In this document: positions 25,106-34,119 of the stretch, piece after piece
How positions within the stretch are numbered: the first letter of the stretch is position 1
Layout of the letters: every line of letters begins with the position of its first letter
From: Dictyobacter formicarum
GTDB taxonomy: Bacteria; Chloroflexota; Ktedonobacteria; Ktedonobacterales; Ktedonobacteraceae
Reading direction: 5' to 3'
Assembly: GCF_016587435.1 (NCBI RefSeq)
Contig: NZ_BNJJ01000006.1
Location: 124,001 to 188,000, forward strand
DNA length: 64,000 nt
Notes under the pieces: generated by a model
Databases searched by the model: none
The model's input: only the letters and a program-made list of their open reading frames with translations
Told to the model about the DNA's origin: nothing
Position numbers and translations under genes: made by a program

Positions 25106-26833
25106 ATGCGATCGACAAAGAAATCGGCCTTAGGGGTCATTGCAACAATGCTGATCCTGATGGCAACTGTGCTGAGCGCCTGCGGTGGCAGCGGGTCACC
25201 ACTCCCCGGGACCGGCAACAACACGGGTGGCAAAGCACCGGCTGACAAGCAGGTATTTAACTGGCCACTTGCTGGTATCGCAGACATCAAAACGTTCGAC
25301 CCTGCGATGGCCACCACCCAGACATCCTTACAGGCCATTGGTATGGTCTTCACCGGACTTGTCACTCTGGATAACGACCAGAAAGTCGTTCCCGAATTGG
25401 CCGATTCCTGGTCAGCTTCCGATGGTGGCAAAACCTGGACCTTTAAGCTAAAACCCAATCTGAAGTTCAGTGACGGCACACCGGTAACATCAGCTGACGT
25501 TGCATACAGCCTGAATCGTGCATTACTGCCTGACCTTGGTTCTCCTGCTTCTCCTAGCTACTTGAACCTGATTAAAGACTCAGACAAAATGCTGGCTGGC
25601 AAAATCAAAACCATCATTGGTGACAGCGTACTGACTCCTGATCCCAACACCGTTGTCATTAAGATCACCCAGCCTGCTGGCTACTTCCTGTCAACCCTGA
25701 CCTACTCGACCGCATATGTGGTAGAGAAAAAGCTGATTGACAAATACGGCAACAAAAACTTCACCGACCACCTGACAGAGGGCGGCGGCACAGGTCCTTT
25801 CAAAGTCCAGGAGTATACTCACGGCAAGCGCATTGTCTTCGTACCTAATGACAACTATGTCAAAGCCAAACCAACCATCAAAGTTGTCAGCACCTTCTAC
25901 AAAGATGCCACAACCACCTACGAGGCCTACAAAAATGGCCAGGTTGACCAGGCCGCTGTTCCAACCGACTTCTTGAACGAAGTACAGAGCAGCAAAGAGT
26001 ACCACAAGATACCGGTTCTCTCCATCTTCTACTATGGTTTGAACTTCATGGCCAAGCCTTTCGACAACCTCAACATCCGTAAGGCCTTCGCACTGGCCCT
26101 GAACAAAGACGAGATGATGAAGGTCGTCTTTAAAAACGTTGATGTCCCAACCAATCACATTGTGCCAAGCGGCATGCCTGGCTACAATGAGAACCTCAAA
26201 GGTCCGGACGGCACAACCAGCACAGCCGGTAACCCAACCCTTGCCAAACAGTTATTTGACAAAGGCTTGAAAGAAGATGGCTATGCCAATGTCGCCGCCC
26301 TGCCCAAGATCAAATTCCAGTACGCAAGCGGTAGCGCTGACACCGACAAAGAGATCGCCGTCGCTGTCCAGCAGTGGAAAGACGTTCTGGGCGTAACCGT
26401 TCAGGCTGTTCCCACCGACTTTGAAACCTTGAGTGCTTCGCTGCCGAAGACCGTTGGCAACGCTAGCGTGCAGATGTTCGAGAGTGGCTGGGGCGCTGAC
26501 TATCCTGATCCTCAGGACTTCTTGACCCTTCAGTTCGCCCCTGGTTCTCCCAACAATCAGACAAACTGGGGTCAGAATAAAACAACTGACTCTGCTATCC
26601 AGGTCCAGGTTCAGAAGGCTCTGGCTGCCGCTGACACTGAGCAGGATACCACAAAACGCATACAGGCTTACAACGACGCTGAGCAGACTCTGGTCAACGA
26701 AGTTGTCTGGTTGCCAATCTTCCAGCTGGCTCGTTCCCGCGTGCTGAAAAGCTACGTTGTGGGTCGTACCTTCAATGCTGGCGACTCAACCCCTCCATTC
26801 GAGTGGGCTAAAGTCTATATTGCCAACCACTAA
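25106..26833 (+). CDS. Peptide/nickel ABC transporter substrate-binding lipoprotein (second copy)
   Basis: A 575-residue paralogue of the preceding binding protein, with AGGAGA upstream of the ATG. The lipobox is in MATVLSACGGSGS. The same blocks are present: KTWTFKLKPNLKFSDGTPVT, ADVAYSLNRALL, GTGPFKVQEYTHGKRIVFVP, IRKAFALALNKDEMM. It is richer in Lys and Asp than the first copy and strikingly uniform in codon choice, as in highly expressed genes (observation by eye). It is the binding protein nearest the permease genes, with a terminator-like hairpin after it. Confidence 0.92.
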   Translation: MRSTKKSALGVIATMLILMATVLSACGGSGSPLPGTGNNTGGKAPADKQVFNWPLAGIADIKTFDPAMATTQTSLQAIGMVFTGLVTLDNDQKVVPELADSWSASDGGKTWTFKLKPNLKFSDGTPVTSADVAYSLNRALLPDLGSPASPSYLNLIKDSDKMLAGKIKTIIGDSVLTPDPNTVVIKITQPAGYFLSTLTYSTAYVVEKKLIDKYGNKNFTDHLTEGGGTGPFKVQEYTHGKRIVFVPNDNYVKAKPTIKVVSTFYKDATTTYEAYKNGQVDQAAVPTDFLNEVQSSKEYHKIPVLSIFYYGLNFMAKPFDNLNIRKAFALALNKDEMMKVVFKNVDVPTNHIVPSGMPGYNENLKGPDGTTSTAGNPTLAKQLFDKGLKEDGYANVAALPKIKFQYASGSADTDKEIAVAVQQWKDVLGVTVQAVPTDFETLSASLPKTVGNASVQMFESGWGADYPDPQDFLTLQFAPGSPNNQTNWGQNKTTDSAIQVQVQKALAAADTEQDTTKRIQAYNDAEQTLVNEVVWLPIFQLARSRVLKSYVVGRTFNAGDSTPPFEWAKVYIANH

Positions 26834-26894
26834 GCAAGCAGTACTGCTGTGGTAGGGCAGGCAAAGCCATAGCAATCATGCTCCGCCACAGTAG

Positions 26895-26932
26895 TCAGGG
26901 ATAATGAATGGGAAACTATTCATTATCCCTGA
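26895..26932. terminator. 15-bp perfect hairpin after the second binding-protein gene
   Basis: Arms 26895-26909 and 26918-26932 pair exactly around GGGAAACT. There is no T run, so it may stabilise the abundant binding-protein mRNA or only partly terminate, a common arrangement in binding-protein operons. Confidence 0.6.
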
Positions 26933-27052
26933 TCTTATGGTCGCACAGTGTCGTGAAATAGCAGTGTAGCTAAGACATATGCAGAGTTTGTTGTAGGGTA
27001 TACATACTTAGCATCAGGGCCTGGCCAACTGAATGTAGCATAGCCAATTACC

Positions 27053-27081
27053 TTGACAATAATAACGCCCTCACATAAAAT
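27053..27081 (+). promoter_or_regulatory. Consensus promoter for the peptide permease genes
   Basis: TTGACA (27053-27058), a 17-base spacer and TAAAAT (27076-27081), about 296 bases before the permease start. This suggests the permease/ATPase genes are expressed independently of the binding proteins, with a long untranslated leader. Confidence 0.65.
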
Positions 27082-27376
27082 AGCAAAAATTAGCTCATGT
27101 ATCAATCATCTGTTGTCAACATATTCCAATGGATATCTACCGAAAGGTGCCTTCGCGTGGATAAGCCCACCAGGCAGCAGTATCATGTATACACGAGCGA
27201 CCGTCCCTTACATTCTCCGTTATGGAGACTACGAGAAACATTTGGCGTGCAAAAACAAAAGTATTGTAACTCAATCCAGTATTCACTGAAGTTTATTGTT
27301 AGCTACATTGCATTCGTTTCATGTGCACGACCATTGTTACCCTCCAAGTGTTTGACAAGGGAGTAGAAGGTTCAAG

Positions 27377-28336
27377 ATGGCTCAATTTCTTCTTAAAAGG
27401 CTTATTGGCCTTGTCTTTGTGCTCTTGGGCGTGACATTCATCACGTTCATCATTGGGTACGCCGCACCAGGTGATCCAATCCAAGAAATGATGGGAAACC
27501 ACTTTAATTTAGCTCAGTACCTACGCCTCAAACACCAATATGGTCTCGACTTACCCTTGCTGCAGCAATATTTCAACTACATCGTCCGGCTCTTACATGG
27601 TGACCTCGGGACATCCTTCCAGACAGAAAATCGCCCGGTCTGGGATATCCTGAAGGATGGAGTGCCTACGTCGCTTGAGCTTGGTATGTGGGGCTTACTG
27701 GTCCAGGTCCTCATTGGTATTCCGCTGGGCATTCTGGCAGCCCTCAAGTCGGGTACCTGGATCGACACCATCAGCATGGGTCTGGCGATTTTCCTGTTCT
27801 CGGTACCTTCCTTCATTCTGGCATCGCTCTTCCAGGTAGCCATTGTCTATCTCCACAACTCAGTTGGACTCAGCTGGCCGGTGGCAGGTTGGGGCAATGC
27901 CTGGCAGTACACACCATCAGATATTCAGTTTAAACTTGGCCCCATCATTATCTATGCAGCGATCGGCCTGGCGTATTTTGCTCGTCTTACTCGCACCAGC
28001 ACATTAGAAGTGCTGCGCCAGGACTACATCCGCACCGCTCGCGCCAAAGGCCTCAAAGAGCGCGTCGTCGTTTACCGCCACGCCATGCGCAATGCATTGA
28101 TCCCAATCATCACAGTCCTGGGAGTCACCCTCGGCTTCCTGGTCACCGGTGCCTTCTTTACTGAGAATGTCTTTAATATCAATGGAATTGGCTATATCAC
28201 TATCCAATCCATCACCACGCGCGACTATCCAGTCATTCAAGCGACGACAGTGCTCCTGGCCACTGGAGTGGTATTAGGCAATCTCATCTCTGATTTGCTC
28301 TATACAGCCGTAGATCCACGCATTAAAGTTTCATAG
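27377..28336 (+). CDS. Peptide ABC transporter permease, DppB/OppB type
   Basis: A 319-residue inner membrane permease. The N-terminus has the DppB-type helix (FLLKRLIGLVFVLLGVTFIT) and GDPIQEMMG. The coupling loop EAA motif is seen as EVLRQDYIRTARAKGLKER, followed by VVYRHAMRNALIPIITVLG. It ends LLYTAVDPRIKVS, typical of the family. Eight bases separate it from the next permease gene, so the two are certainly co-transcribed. Confidence 0.94.
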   Translation: MAQFLLKRLIGLVFVLLGVTFITFIIGYAAPGDPIQEMMGNHFNLAQYLRLKHQYGLDLPLLQQYFNYIVRLLHGDLGTSFQTENRPVWDILKDGVPTSLELGMWGLLVQVLIGIPLGILAALKSGTWIDTISMGLAIFLFSVPSFILASLFQVAIVYLHNSVGLSWPVAGWGNAWQYTPSDIQFKLGPIIIYAAIGLAYFARLTRTSTLEVLRQDYIRTARAKGLKERVVVYRHAMRNALIPIITVLGVTLGFLVTGAFFTENVFNINGIGYITIQSITTRDYPVIQATTVLLATGVVLGNLISDLLYTAVDPRIKVS

Positions 28337-28344
28337 GAGAAAAA

Positions 28345-29484
28345 ATGGACACACATGATCACAAACCAGAAACAGGTGCGCCCGGATTTATTGCTCCCAG
28401 CTCCAATGTGGCTCAGCCCGAATGGGAATTAAACACCCTACCTGGCCATCCTGAAGACCAGGTAGAATCCATTCCCGAAGAAGCCATCATTGCGGAAACG
28501 GCTCCGGTCAATCTGAAGGCACAGAAATCACGGACACCATTTCAAGAGTCCCTCAGACGCTTTCGCCGTGACAAGCGTGCCATGATCAGCCTGGGCATTA
28601 TTATCTTTATGGTAGTAGTGGCCGTGCTTGGACCCCCTATTTATCAACACATTGGTGGCCCCTATAAAGGACCATTCAGTTCTAAAATCATCGGCCCAGA
28701 TGTTTATCATACCTATGATCACCAGGAGCTGGACCGGACCCATGAGTTGCCCTCGGCGCAATATTGGCTGGGTACCGATGGCATTGGACGTGATTTGTTG
28801 GCACGCCTGATGCAGGGTATGCTGATCTCGATTGTGCTGGCGATCGTCGTTGAAATTGTGGACATTACGCTGGGTATTAGCATCGGTGTGCTGGCCGGTT
28901 ACTATGGCGGCTGGATCGACCAATTTCTGGCCCGCCTGGCAGATCTCCTGTTCGCCTTCCCGGGTCTGCTCTTTGTCATCCTGATCGCTGGTATTCTGGG
29001 TAGCTGGGCCGACGATAATCTTTCTAAGATTCCGGTTGTAGGGCCCAACGGAAACGCTCGTCTGCTGCTCGTCTCAATGGCGCTGGCGTTTACGGCCTGG
29101 CCGTTAATGGCCCGCTACGTGCGCGGTCAAACGCTGCAGTTACGCGAACAACAATTTATTGAGGCCGCCAAAACCTCGGGAACCAAGGACTTCACCATCC
29201 TGACCCGCCACATCGTTCCCAACCTGTTCAGTATCGTTATGGTTGCTTCAACCCTGAACATCTCGGGCACCATTGTGGGCGAAGCAGGCATCAGCTACCT
29301 TGGTCTCGGCGTACAACCGCCCGGGTCCAGTATTGGCCTGATGATCGCGCAGGCCTCACAATCCCTGACGGCCTATCCATGGGAACTTTTAGTCCCATCC
29401 TTGACACTTGTCATCATCGTGCTATCATTCTCATTTATAGGTGATGGATTGCGCGACGCTTTTGATCCTCATTCAAAAGACTAA
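28345..29484 (+). CDS. Peptide ABC transporter permease, DppC/OppC type
   Basis: The second permease subunit, 379 residues, with an unusually long cytoplasmic N-terminal tail (about 75 Pro/Glu-rich residues) before the OppC_N segment FQESLRRFRRDKRAMISLGI. Landmarks are the HWLGTD-like QYWLGTDGIGRDLLARLMQG, the EAA loop QQFIEAAKTSGTKDFTILTR, and the C-terminal FSFIGDGLRDAFDPHSKD. It pairs with the preceding permease to form the channel. Confidence 0.94.
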   Translation: MDTHDHKPETGAPGFIAPSSNVAQPEWELNTLPGHPEDQVESIPEEAIIAETAPVNLKAQKSRTPFQESLRRFRRDKRAMISLGIIIFMVVVAVLGPPIYQHIGGPYKGPFSSKIIGPDVYHTYDHQELDRTHELPSAQYWLGTDGIGRDLLARLMQGMLISIVLAIVVEIVDITLGISIGVLAGYYGGWIDQFLARLADLLFAFPGLLFVILIAGILGSWADDNLSKIPVVGPNGNARLLLVSMALAFTAWPLMARYVRGQTLQLREQQFIEAAKTSGTKDFTILTRHIVPNLFSIVMVASTLNISGTIVGEAGISYLGLGVQPPGSSIGLMIAQASQSLTAYPWELLVPSLTLVIIVLSFSFIGDGLRDAFDPHSKD

Positions 29485-29505
29485 AGAGTAAGTGGAGATA
29501 GATAT

Positions 29506-30483
29506 ATGGCAGCAAACTTGCTGGAAGTCAATAATTTAAAAACCTACTTCTACACGAGAGGAGGAGTGGTCAAAGCTGTTGACGATGTTTCGTTTATTAT
29601 GAAACCCGGCCAAACCCTGGGTGTAGTAGGCGAAAGCGGTAGCGGCAAAAGCGTTACTGCCCTGTCAGTTATGCGCTTGATCGCAACCCCTCCTGGGAAA
29701 ATCGCTGGCGGCGAGATCCTCTTCAACGGGGAAAATATTTTGGATAAGAGCCGGGATGAGCTGACCGAATTGCGCGGTAGCAAAATTTCCATGATCTTCC
29801 AGGATCCCATGACCTCGCTGAATCCGGTCTTTACTGTCGGCTATCAGATCGCCGAGACAGTAAAGCGGCACCGCAAAGATGTCAGCAACGATCAGGCATG
29901 GCGCCGCGCCGTCGAAATGCTTGACCTGGTGCGCATCCCGGATGCCAAGAGGCGTGCGAAAAACTATCCCCACGAATTTAGTGGCGGTATGCGCCAACGC
30001 GTGATGATCGCTATTGCCCTGGCCTGTAATCCGCAGCTGTTGATCGCGGACGAACCAACGACCGCGCTCGACGTGACCATTCAGGCTCAGGTACTTGAGC
30101 TGATGAAGGGTCTATCGCAGGAGTTTGGGACCGCCGTCATGATGATCACCCACGACCTGGGCGTAGTCGCCGGTACATGTCAGTATGTAAATGTTATGTA
30201 TGCTGGCCATATCGTAGAATCAGCCCCGGTCAAACAAATATTTGAGACGCCCGCCCATCCCTATACCGTAGGGCTTCTGCAATCAATCCCGCGCGTCGAC
30301 GACGTCCGTGGTGCACGGCTTACCCCGATCGCTGGTCAGCCCCCTGACATGATCAACGTCCCCCAGGGGTGTCCATACGCCGCGCGTTGTCCCAAAGTAC
30401 AGGCTCGCTGTCGTCAAGAGCGACCAGAGCTCCAGCTCGTTGGTCGTGGCGATCAAACTGCAGCATGCTTCTATCCAAATTAG
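29506..30483 (+). CDS. Peptide ABC transporter ATPase, DppD/OppD type
   Basis: A 325-residue nucleotide-binding subunit with Walker [10 protein letters not shown]-loop [12 protein letters not shown], signature FSGGMRQR, Walker [15 protein letters not shown] and the H-loop MITHDLGVV. The C-terminal oligopeptide-transporter extension has the Cys cluster [15 protein letters not shown], which in related ATPases binds an iron-sulphur cluster. It forms a heterodimer with the next gene product. Confidence 0.95.
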   Translation: MAANLLEVNNLKTYFYTRGGVVKAVDDVSFIMKPGQTLGVVGESGSGKSVTALSVMRLIATPPGKIAGGEILFNGENILDKSRDELTELRGSKISMIFQDPMTSLNPVFTVGYQIAETVKRHRKDVSNDQAWRRAVEMLDLVRIPDAKRRAKNYPHEFSGGMRQRVMIAIALACNPQLLIADEPTTALDVTIQAQVLELMKGLSQEFGTAVMMITHDLGVVAGTCQYVNVMYAGHIVESAPVKQIFETPAHPYTVGLLQSIPRVDDVRGARLTPIAGQPPDMINVPQGCPYAARCPKVQARCRQERPELQLVGRGDQTAACFYPN

Positions 30484-30498
30484 TACAAGAGGTAAACT

Positions 30499-31503
30499 AT
30501 GGCACAAGAAGTTCAGACGCCCCAGGCGACAGGAACCACACTCGTTGATGTCAAAGGACTCAAGGTCCACTTTCCGGTCAAAGGTGGCCTTCTCGGGCGC
30601 ACAGTGGCTCAGGTAAAGGCGGTTGACGGTGTCGACCTCTTTATCCGCCGCGGCGAGACATTAGGACTGGTAGGTGAAAGTGGTTGTGGCAAATCAACCA
30701 CTGGCCGCGCTATCCTCCAATTGCTCAAGCCAACCGCAGGCTCGGTCAAATTGAATGGCGTGGAGCTGACCAAACTCTCACCTAACGAGATTCGTCGCAA
30801 GCGCGCAGATATGCAGATGGTGTTCCAGGATCCTTATAGCTCGCTGGACCCACGCTACACGATTGGTCAGATTATTTCAGAGCCGCTAGAAAACTTTAAT
30901 CGTGGCAACTCCAAAGCGATTCAAGAGGAAGTGGCCCACTTGATGGAGACGGTGGGCCTGAATCCTTTCTATGTCAACCGCTTTGCCCATGAGTTTAGCG
31001 GTGGTCAGCGTCAACGTATCGGTATTGCGCGCGCCCTGGCTCTACATCCATCATTTGTGGTTGCCGACGAACCCGTTTCGGCCCTGGACGTCTCGATCCA
31101 GGCGCAGGTTTTGAACCTCTTGCAGGACCTGCAAGGAAAATTCGGCCTGACCTATCTGTTTGTAGCCCATAACCTCTCGGTGGTCAAACACATCAGCGAC
31201 CGCGTCGCTGTGATGTATCTGGGCCGTGTGGTTGAGCTGGCAAAGAGCGAGAGCCTGTATGAGACGCCTTTGCACCCATACACCCAGGCCCTACTGTCAG
31301 CAATTCCTGTGCCTGATCCTGAGGTAGAGCTGCGCCGCAAGCGCATCATCCTTGAAGGTGATGTTCCCAGCCCGGTCAATCCACCCAGTGGCTGTAATTT
31401 CCATCCTCGCTGCTGGAAAGCGCAGGCAATCTGTCGCGAAGTCATTCCACCACTGGAAGAGAAGCAGTCCAACCATTACGCAGCCTGCCACTTCCCTGGT
31501 TAG
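30499..31503 (+). CDS. Peptide ABC transporter ATPase, DppF/OppF type
   Basis: A 334-residue partner ATPase: Walker [11 protein letters not shown]-loop [12 protein letters not shown], signature FSGGQRQR, Walker [16 protein letters not shown]-loop VAHNLSVV, and the C-terminal extension with [15 protein letters not shown]. It starts 15 bases after the preceding stop, preceded by AGAGG, and is the last gene of the importer operon. Confidence 0.95.
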   Translation: MAQEVQTPQATGTTLVDVKGLKVHFPVKGGLLGRTVAQVKAVDGVDLFIRRGETLGLVGESGCGKSTTGRAILQLLKPTAGSVKLNGVELTKLSPNEIRRKRADMQMVFQDPYSSLDPRYTIGQIISEPLENFNRGNSKAIQEEVAHLMETVGLNPFYVNRFAHEFSGGQRQRIGIARALALHPSFVVADEPVSALDVSIQAQVLNLLQDLQGKFGLTYLFVAHNLSVVKHISDRVAVMYLGRVVELAKSESLYETPLHPYTQALLSAIPVPDPEVELRRKRIILEGDVPSPVNPPSGCNFHPRCWKAQAICREVIPPLEEKQSNHYAACHFPG

Positions 31504-31524
31504 TTGCTGAATAGAGGAACAAAA

Positions 31525-31578
31525 GCAAGAATAAAGCGTCTAGACGGTGGTACGCCGCTCTAGACGCTTTATTCTTGC
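31525..31578. terminator. 20-bp hairpin that includes the end of the receiver gene
   Basis: Arms 31525-31544 and 31559-31578 are exact complements. The right arm lies in the coding end of the minus-strand receiver gene; the left arm runs from its TAG stop (31540-31542) into the sequence beyond. It lies between the importer operon and the receiver gene and may end both transcripts. Confidence 0.6.
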
Positions 31579-31935
31579 CAACAATCTGATACGGGCTATC
31601 AGGTGATGCGTATCAAACGGTTTCACGACATAGTCGTCCGTTCCCGCCTGAAAACCCTCCACCTTATCTTGCAAAGTGGCCATAGAGGTCAACAACATAA
31701 TCGGAAGTTGCTGAAGTGAGGGATTGCTGCGCACGTAGCGACATAGATCTAAGCCACTCTCCCGCCCTATCACCACCTCTGAGATCACAATATCAGGCTG
31801 AGATAAAGAGAGGCATCGTCTAGCCTCAGAAACAGATCCGACGCACTGTACAGTAAATTCGCCACCCAGCGCTTGCTTCATTCTATCATGTATATGTGGA
31901 TCATTATCCACAAAAAGAATATGTAACCTACGCAA
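31540..31935 (-). CDS. Stand-alone receiver domain with Glu at the phosphorylation site
   Basis: A 131-residue CheY-like receiver without an output domain. The acidic pair is D10/D12 (LFVDNDPH), the switch Thr is T83 (MLLTS) and the conserved Lys is K105 (VVKPFD). At the phospho-acceptor position the sequence reads DIVISEVVIG, so E53 replaces Asp. Glu cannot be phosphorylated normally and often mimics the phosphorylated state, so this protein may be constitutively on. It is followed at lower strength of evidence by a basic helix (LLARIKRLERR). Confidence 0.88.
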   Translation of the reverse strand: MRRLHILFVDNDPHIHDRMKQALGGEFTVQCVGSVSEARRCLSLSQPDIVISEVVIGRESGLDLCRYVRSNPSLQQLPIMLLTSMATLQDKVEGFQAGTDDYVVKPFDTHHLIARIRLLARIKRLERRTTV

Positions 31936-32149
31936 TGCCTGTAGCTCACACGCGCGCTAGCGCTTTCATATAAATAAATAACAGAAAAAAAGAAACTTAT
32001 ATTGTTGTGGATGCCAGGCCACAAAGTTATCAATGTGTATTTTGATCAATTTAAACATAGAAACGTATTATGCCCCGGCAGACCTGATCTTTGCGCAAAC
32101 TGCTGGCTCACGTCCTTAAAGATCAGCACAAGTCGCCATGGTTGACCAG
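31936..32149. other. Intergenic region between the two receiver genes
   Basis: This contains a TTGTGG/CCACAA dyad near 32003-32024 and AT-rich sequence. I see no gene and no clear promoter. Confidence 0.3.
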
Positions 32150-32596
32150 CTAGTCACGCTCTGTCTGTGATTGAGCCAGGGAATCAGTGCGACGCTGGCG
32201 TTCGGCAGGAGTCAGGCGAAGCACATGCTCAATTGCTGCGTTCAGAGCGGTTGGCTTAAAAGGCTTTGTAAGATACTCATCTGCGCCCGAGAGCAAGCCA
32301 GTCATCTGATCTTCTTCGCGGGTCATGGCACTTAAAATGATCAAAGGAACATTTGCGGTACGTGGGTCGCCACGCAAACAGCGCACTAATTGATACCCAT
32401 CCATTCTAGGCATTTTGACATCAATAATTACGCAGTCAGGTTGCTCGGCGAAAACACGCTCAAGCCCCTGAACTCCGTCGTATGCAACAACAACCTGGTA
32501 CGAGCCCTGGAGATTCACCGCATATTTGATGAGCTCCACGATGGTAGGGTTGTCGTCGATAACCAATACTTTCTTGATTGCATTCACGCTGCTCAT
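32150..32596 (-). CDS. Stand-alone response regulator receiver
   Basis: A 148-residue CheY-like protein; ATG 32596 is preceded by GAGGGG and fits the domain start MSSVNAIKKVLVIDDNPTIV. All canonical residues are present: the DD pair, the phospho-Asp in CVIIDVKMPRMDGYQL, Ser/Ala at LIILSAMT, and Lys in YLTKPFKP. The C-terminal 30 residues are polar without an output domain. It may signal through a partner kinase or protein not in the window. Confidence 0.92.
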   Translation of the reverse strand: MSSVNAIKKVLVIDDNPTIVELIKYAVNLQGSYQVVVAYDGVQGLERVFAEQPDCVIIDVKMPRMDGYQLVRCLRGDPRTANVPLIILSAMTREEDQMTGLLSGADEYLTKPFKPTALNAAIEHVLRLTPAERQRRTDSLAQSQTERD

Positions 32597-32908
32597 ATGG
32601 CCGCCCCTCGCAAAGAGTCGCACAATGTACTGGTTACAGATTTCCAGAAAACGAGTATCACACTTCACGCATTGTAACACAGTTATGCGCTGCTGCCAAC
32701 TTTCACCATATTCTGTCCTACAAAGAAAGTATTAGTCGTAATTTCCTGGCGTGTGGCTAGTGGTGCGGTATACACAAGGGCTCACCAGTAATTGCTCAAT
32801 AAAGTTGTGCCGTTAAAGAGACGCTGGAAAGTGTCGCCTGCGGGTTAATTGCGGGTCGTGCTACAATACAATAGATGGCTATCTGTATATGGAGAAGGGG
32901 GATACGCG
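32597..32908. other. Divergent region between the receiver and ThiF-like genes
   Basis: About 310 bases. TACAAT near 32868 could be the -10 for the plus-strand gene, but the -35 is poor. A GGAGAAGGGGG ribosome site stands before 32909. Nothing else was recognised. Confidence 0.3.
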
Positions 32909-33928
32909 ATGCTTGATCGCTATTCGCGACAAACCTTGTTTGGTCCGATTGGGAAAGCAGGACAGGAACGGTTAAAAGAAGCGAAAGTTACAATTATTGG
33001 TTGTGGGGCGTTAGGAACGACTCTGGCCAATAACCTCTGCCGTGCCGGCGTGGGACATCTGGTAATCGCTGATCGCGATTATATTGAACTGAACAATTTA
33101 CAGCGACAAATCCTTTTTGATGAAGATGATGTAGCACAACATATTCCGAAGGCGATCGCCGCCAGGCAGCGACTGGCTCGGATTAATAGCGAGGTTGAAG
33201 TTGAGGCACTGGTGGATGATATTACCGCCGATGGCATTGAGTCCCTGGTACTAGAGTCAGATTTACTACTGGATGCGACCGATAATTTCGAGACGCGCTA
33301 CATCATTAATGATGCCTGCGTCAAGCATCAAAAACCCTGGATCTATAGCGGTGTCATCGCGGCCTATGGCGTGACGATGAATATCCTGCCCGGACAGACA
33401 GCATGCTTGCGCTGCGCGTTTCCTGAGCTTCCCCCTCCCGGTAGCACGCCTACTTGCGATACGGCCGGTGTATTAAACGGTATTGTAGGAGCGATCACAG
33501 GCATTGCTTCAACCGAGGCCTTAAAGATCCTGCTCAATAGTGATAAGACCAGCCACGACATGACCTGGCTTGATCTATGGGAGAATACCTTTGAGCGCAT
33601 CGAGCTGCCCCGGCAGCCAGATTGTCCAAGCTGTGGAGAGCATCACTTTACTTTTCTGGAGGCGCGCGGTCAGGCCAGCACCAGCCTGTGTGGACGCAAC
33701 GCTGTACAGGTACGCAATACGATGCATGAACAACAACAGCCATTGAATTTTGCCGCGCTGGCCGAACGCCTGCAAGCCATTGGCACCGTCAACTATAATG
33801 CTTACTTGCTACGTTTTCAGGTCGACGGCTATGAATTGACCGTTTTTCCAGACGCACGAGCAATCATTAAAGGGACGGATGATGAACAGGTAGCTCGCTC
33901 AGTCTATGCGCGTTATATAGGAATGTAG
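32909..33928 (+). CDS. thiF: ThiF/MoeB-family sulphur-carrier adenylyltransferase
   Basis: E1-like enzyme that adenylates the C-terminal Gly of a ThiS/MoaD-type carrier. The start ATG 32909 follows GGAGAAGGGGG. The 339-residue protein has YSRQTLFGPIGKAGQERLKE, the nucleotide loop IIGCGALGTTLANNLCRAGV, LNNLQRQILFDEDDV, DATDNFETRYIIND, the zinc Cys pairs (CLRC and CPSCGEH), and TCDTAGVLNG. The C-terminal domain with LCGRNAVQVR and a final YARYIGM matches the layout I know from Bacillus ThiF. MoeB is the alternative name; no thiS or moaD is adjacent. Confidence 0.88.
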   Translation: MLDRYSRQTLFGPIGKAGQERLKEAKVTIIGCGALGTTLANNLCRAGVGHLVIADRDYIELNNLQRQILFDEDDVAQHIPKAIAARQRLARINSEVEVEALVDDITADGIESLVLESDLLLDATDNFETRYIINDACVKHQKPWIYSGVIAAYGVTMNILPGQTACLRCAFPELPPPGSTPTCDTAGVLNGIVGAITGIASTEALKILLNSDKTSHDMTWLDLWENTFERIELPRQPDCPSCGEHHFTFLEARGQASTSLCGRNAVQVRNTMHEQQQPLNFAALAERLQAIGTVNYNAYLLRFQVDGYELTVFPDARAIIKGTDDEQVARSVYARYIGM

Positions 33929-33940
33929 AGGGGAATGCGC

Positions 33941-33982
33941 GGGAGTACAAGGACCATACGCAAAAATAGTGCTTGTACTCCC
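33941..33982 (+). terminator. Hairpin after the ThiF-like gene, overlapping the metG -35
   Basis: GGGAGTACAAG and CTTGTACTCCC are exact complements with a 20-base loop. The right arm contains TTGTAC, used as the metG -35, so hairpin and promoter share DNA. Confidence 0.55.
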
Positions 33983-34001
33983 TGGTCACACTTGTTATAA
34001 T
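33973..34001 (+). promoter_or_regulatory. Promoter of metG
   Basis: TTGTAC (33973-33978), 17 bases, TATAAT (33996-34001), with TG one base before the -10 (extended -10). It is 119 bases upstream of the metG start. No T-box element was seen in the leader. Confidence 0.65.
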
Positions 34002-34119
34002 AACCCGTGGTTCATCTCCTGTTTTTCTCTGTCACCGTCAATGAGATACGCAGAAGGTTGAATAAAACCTCCCCGCACACAATACAATCCTTCAAGCAAA
34101 AAGGGAGACATATATTACG

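Larger units (their letters stand above)
26834..27376. promoter_or_regulatory. Intergenic region with hairpin and permease promoter
   Basis: After the binding-protein stop there is a perfect 15-bp hairpin at 26895-26932 (TCAGGGATAATGAAT and its complement). A near-consensus promoter follows at 27053-27081, and then a leader of about 290 bases before the first permease gene. No gene is credible; short frames in the leader lack ribosome sites. Confidence 0.6.

Noticed and set aside
27053..27366. Short frames in the permease leader
   Set aside because: They overlap the promoter, lack ribosome sites and show no codon pattern; the region is better read as an untranslated leader.
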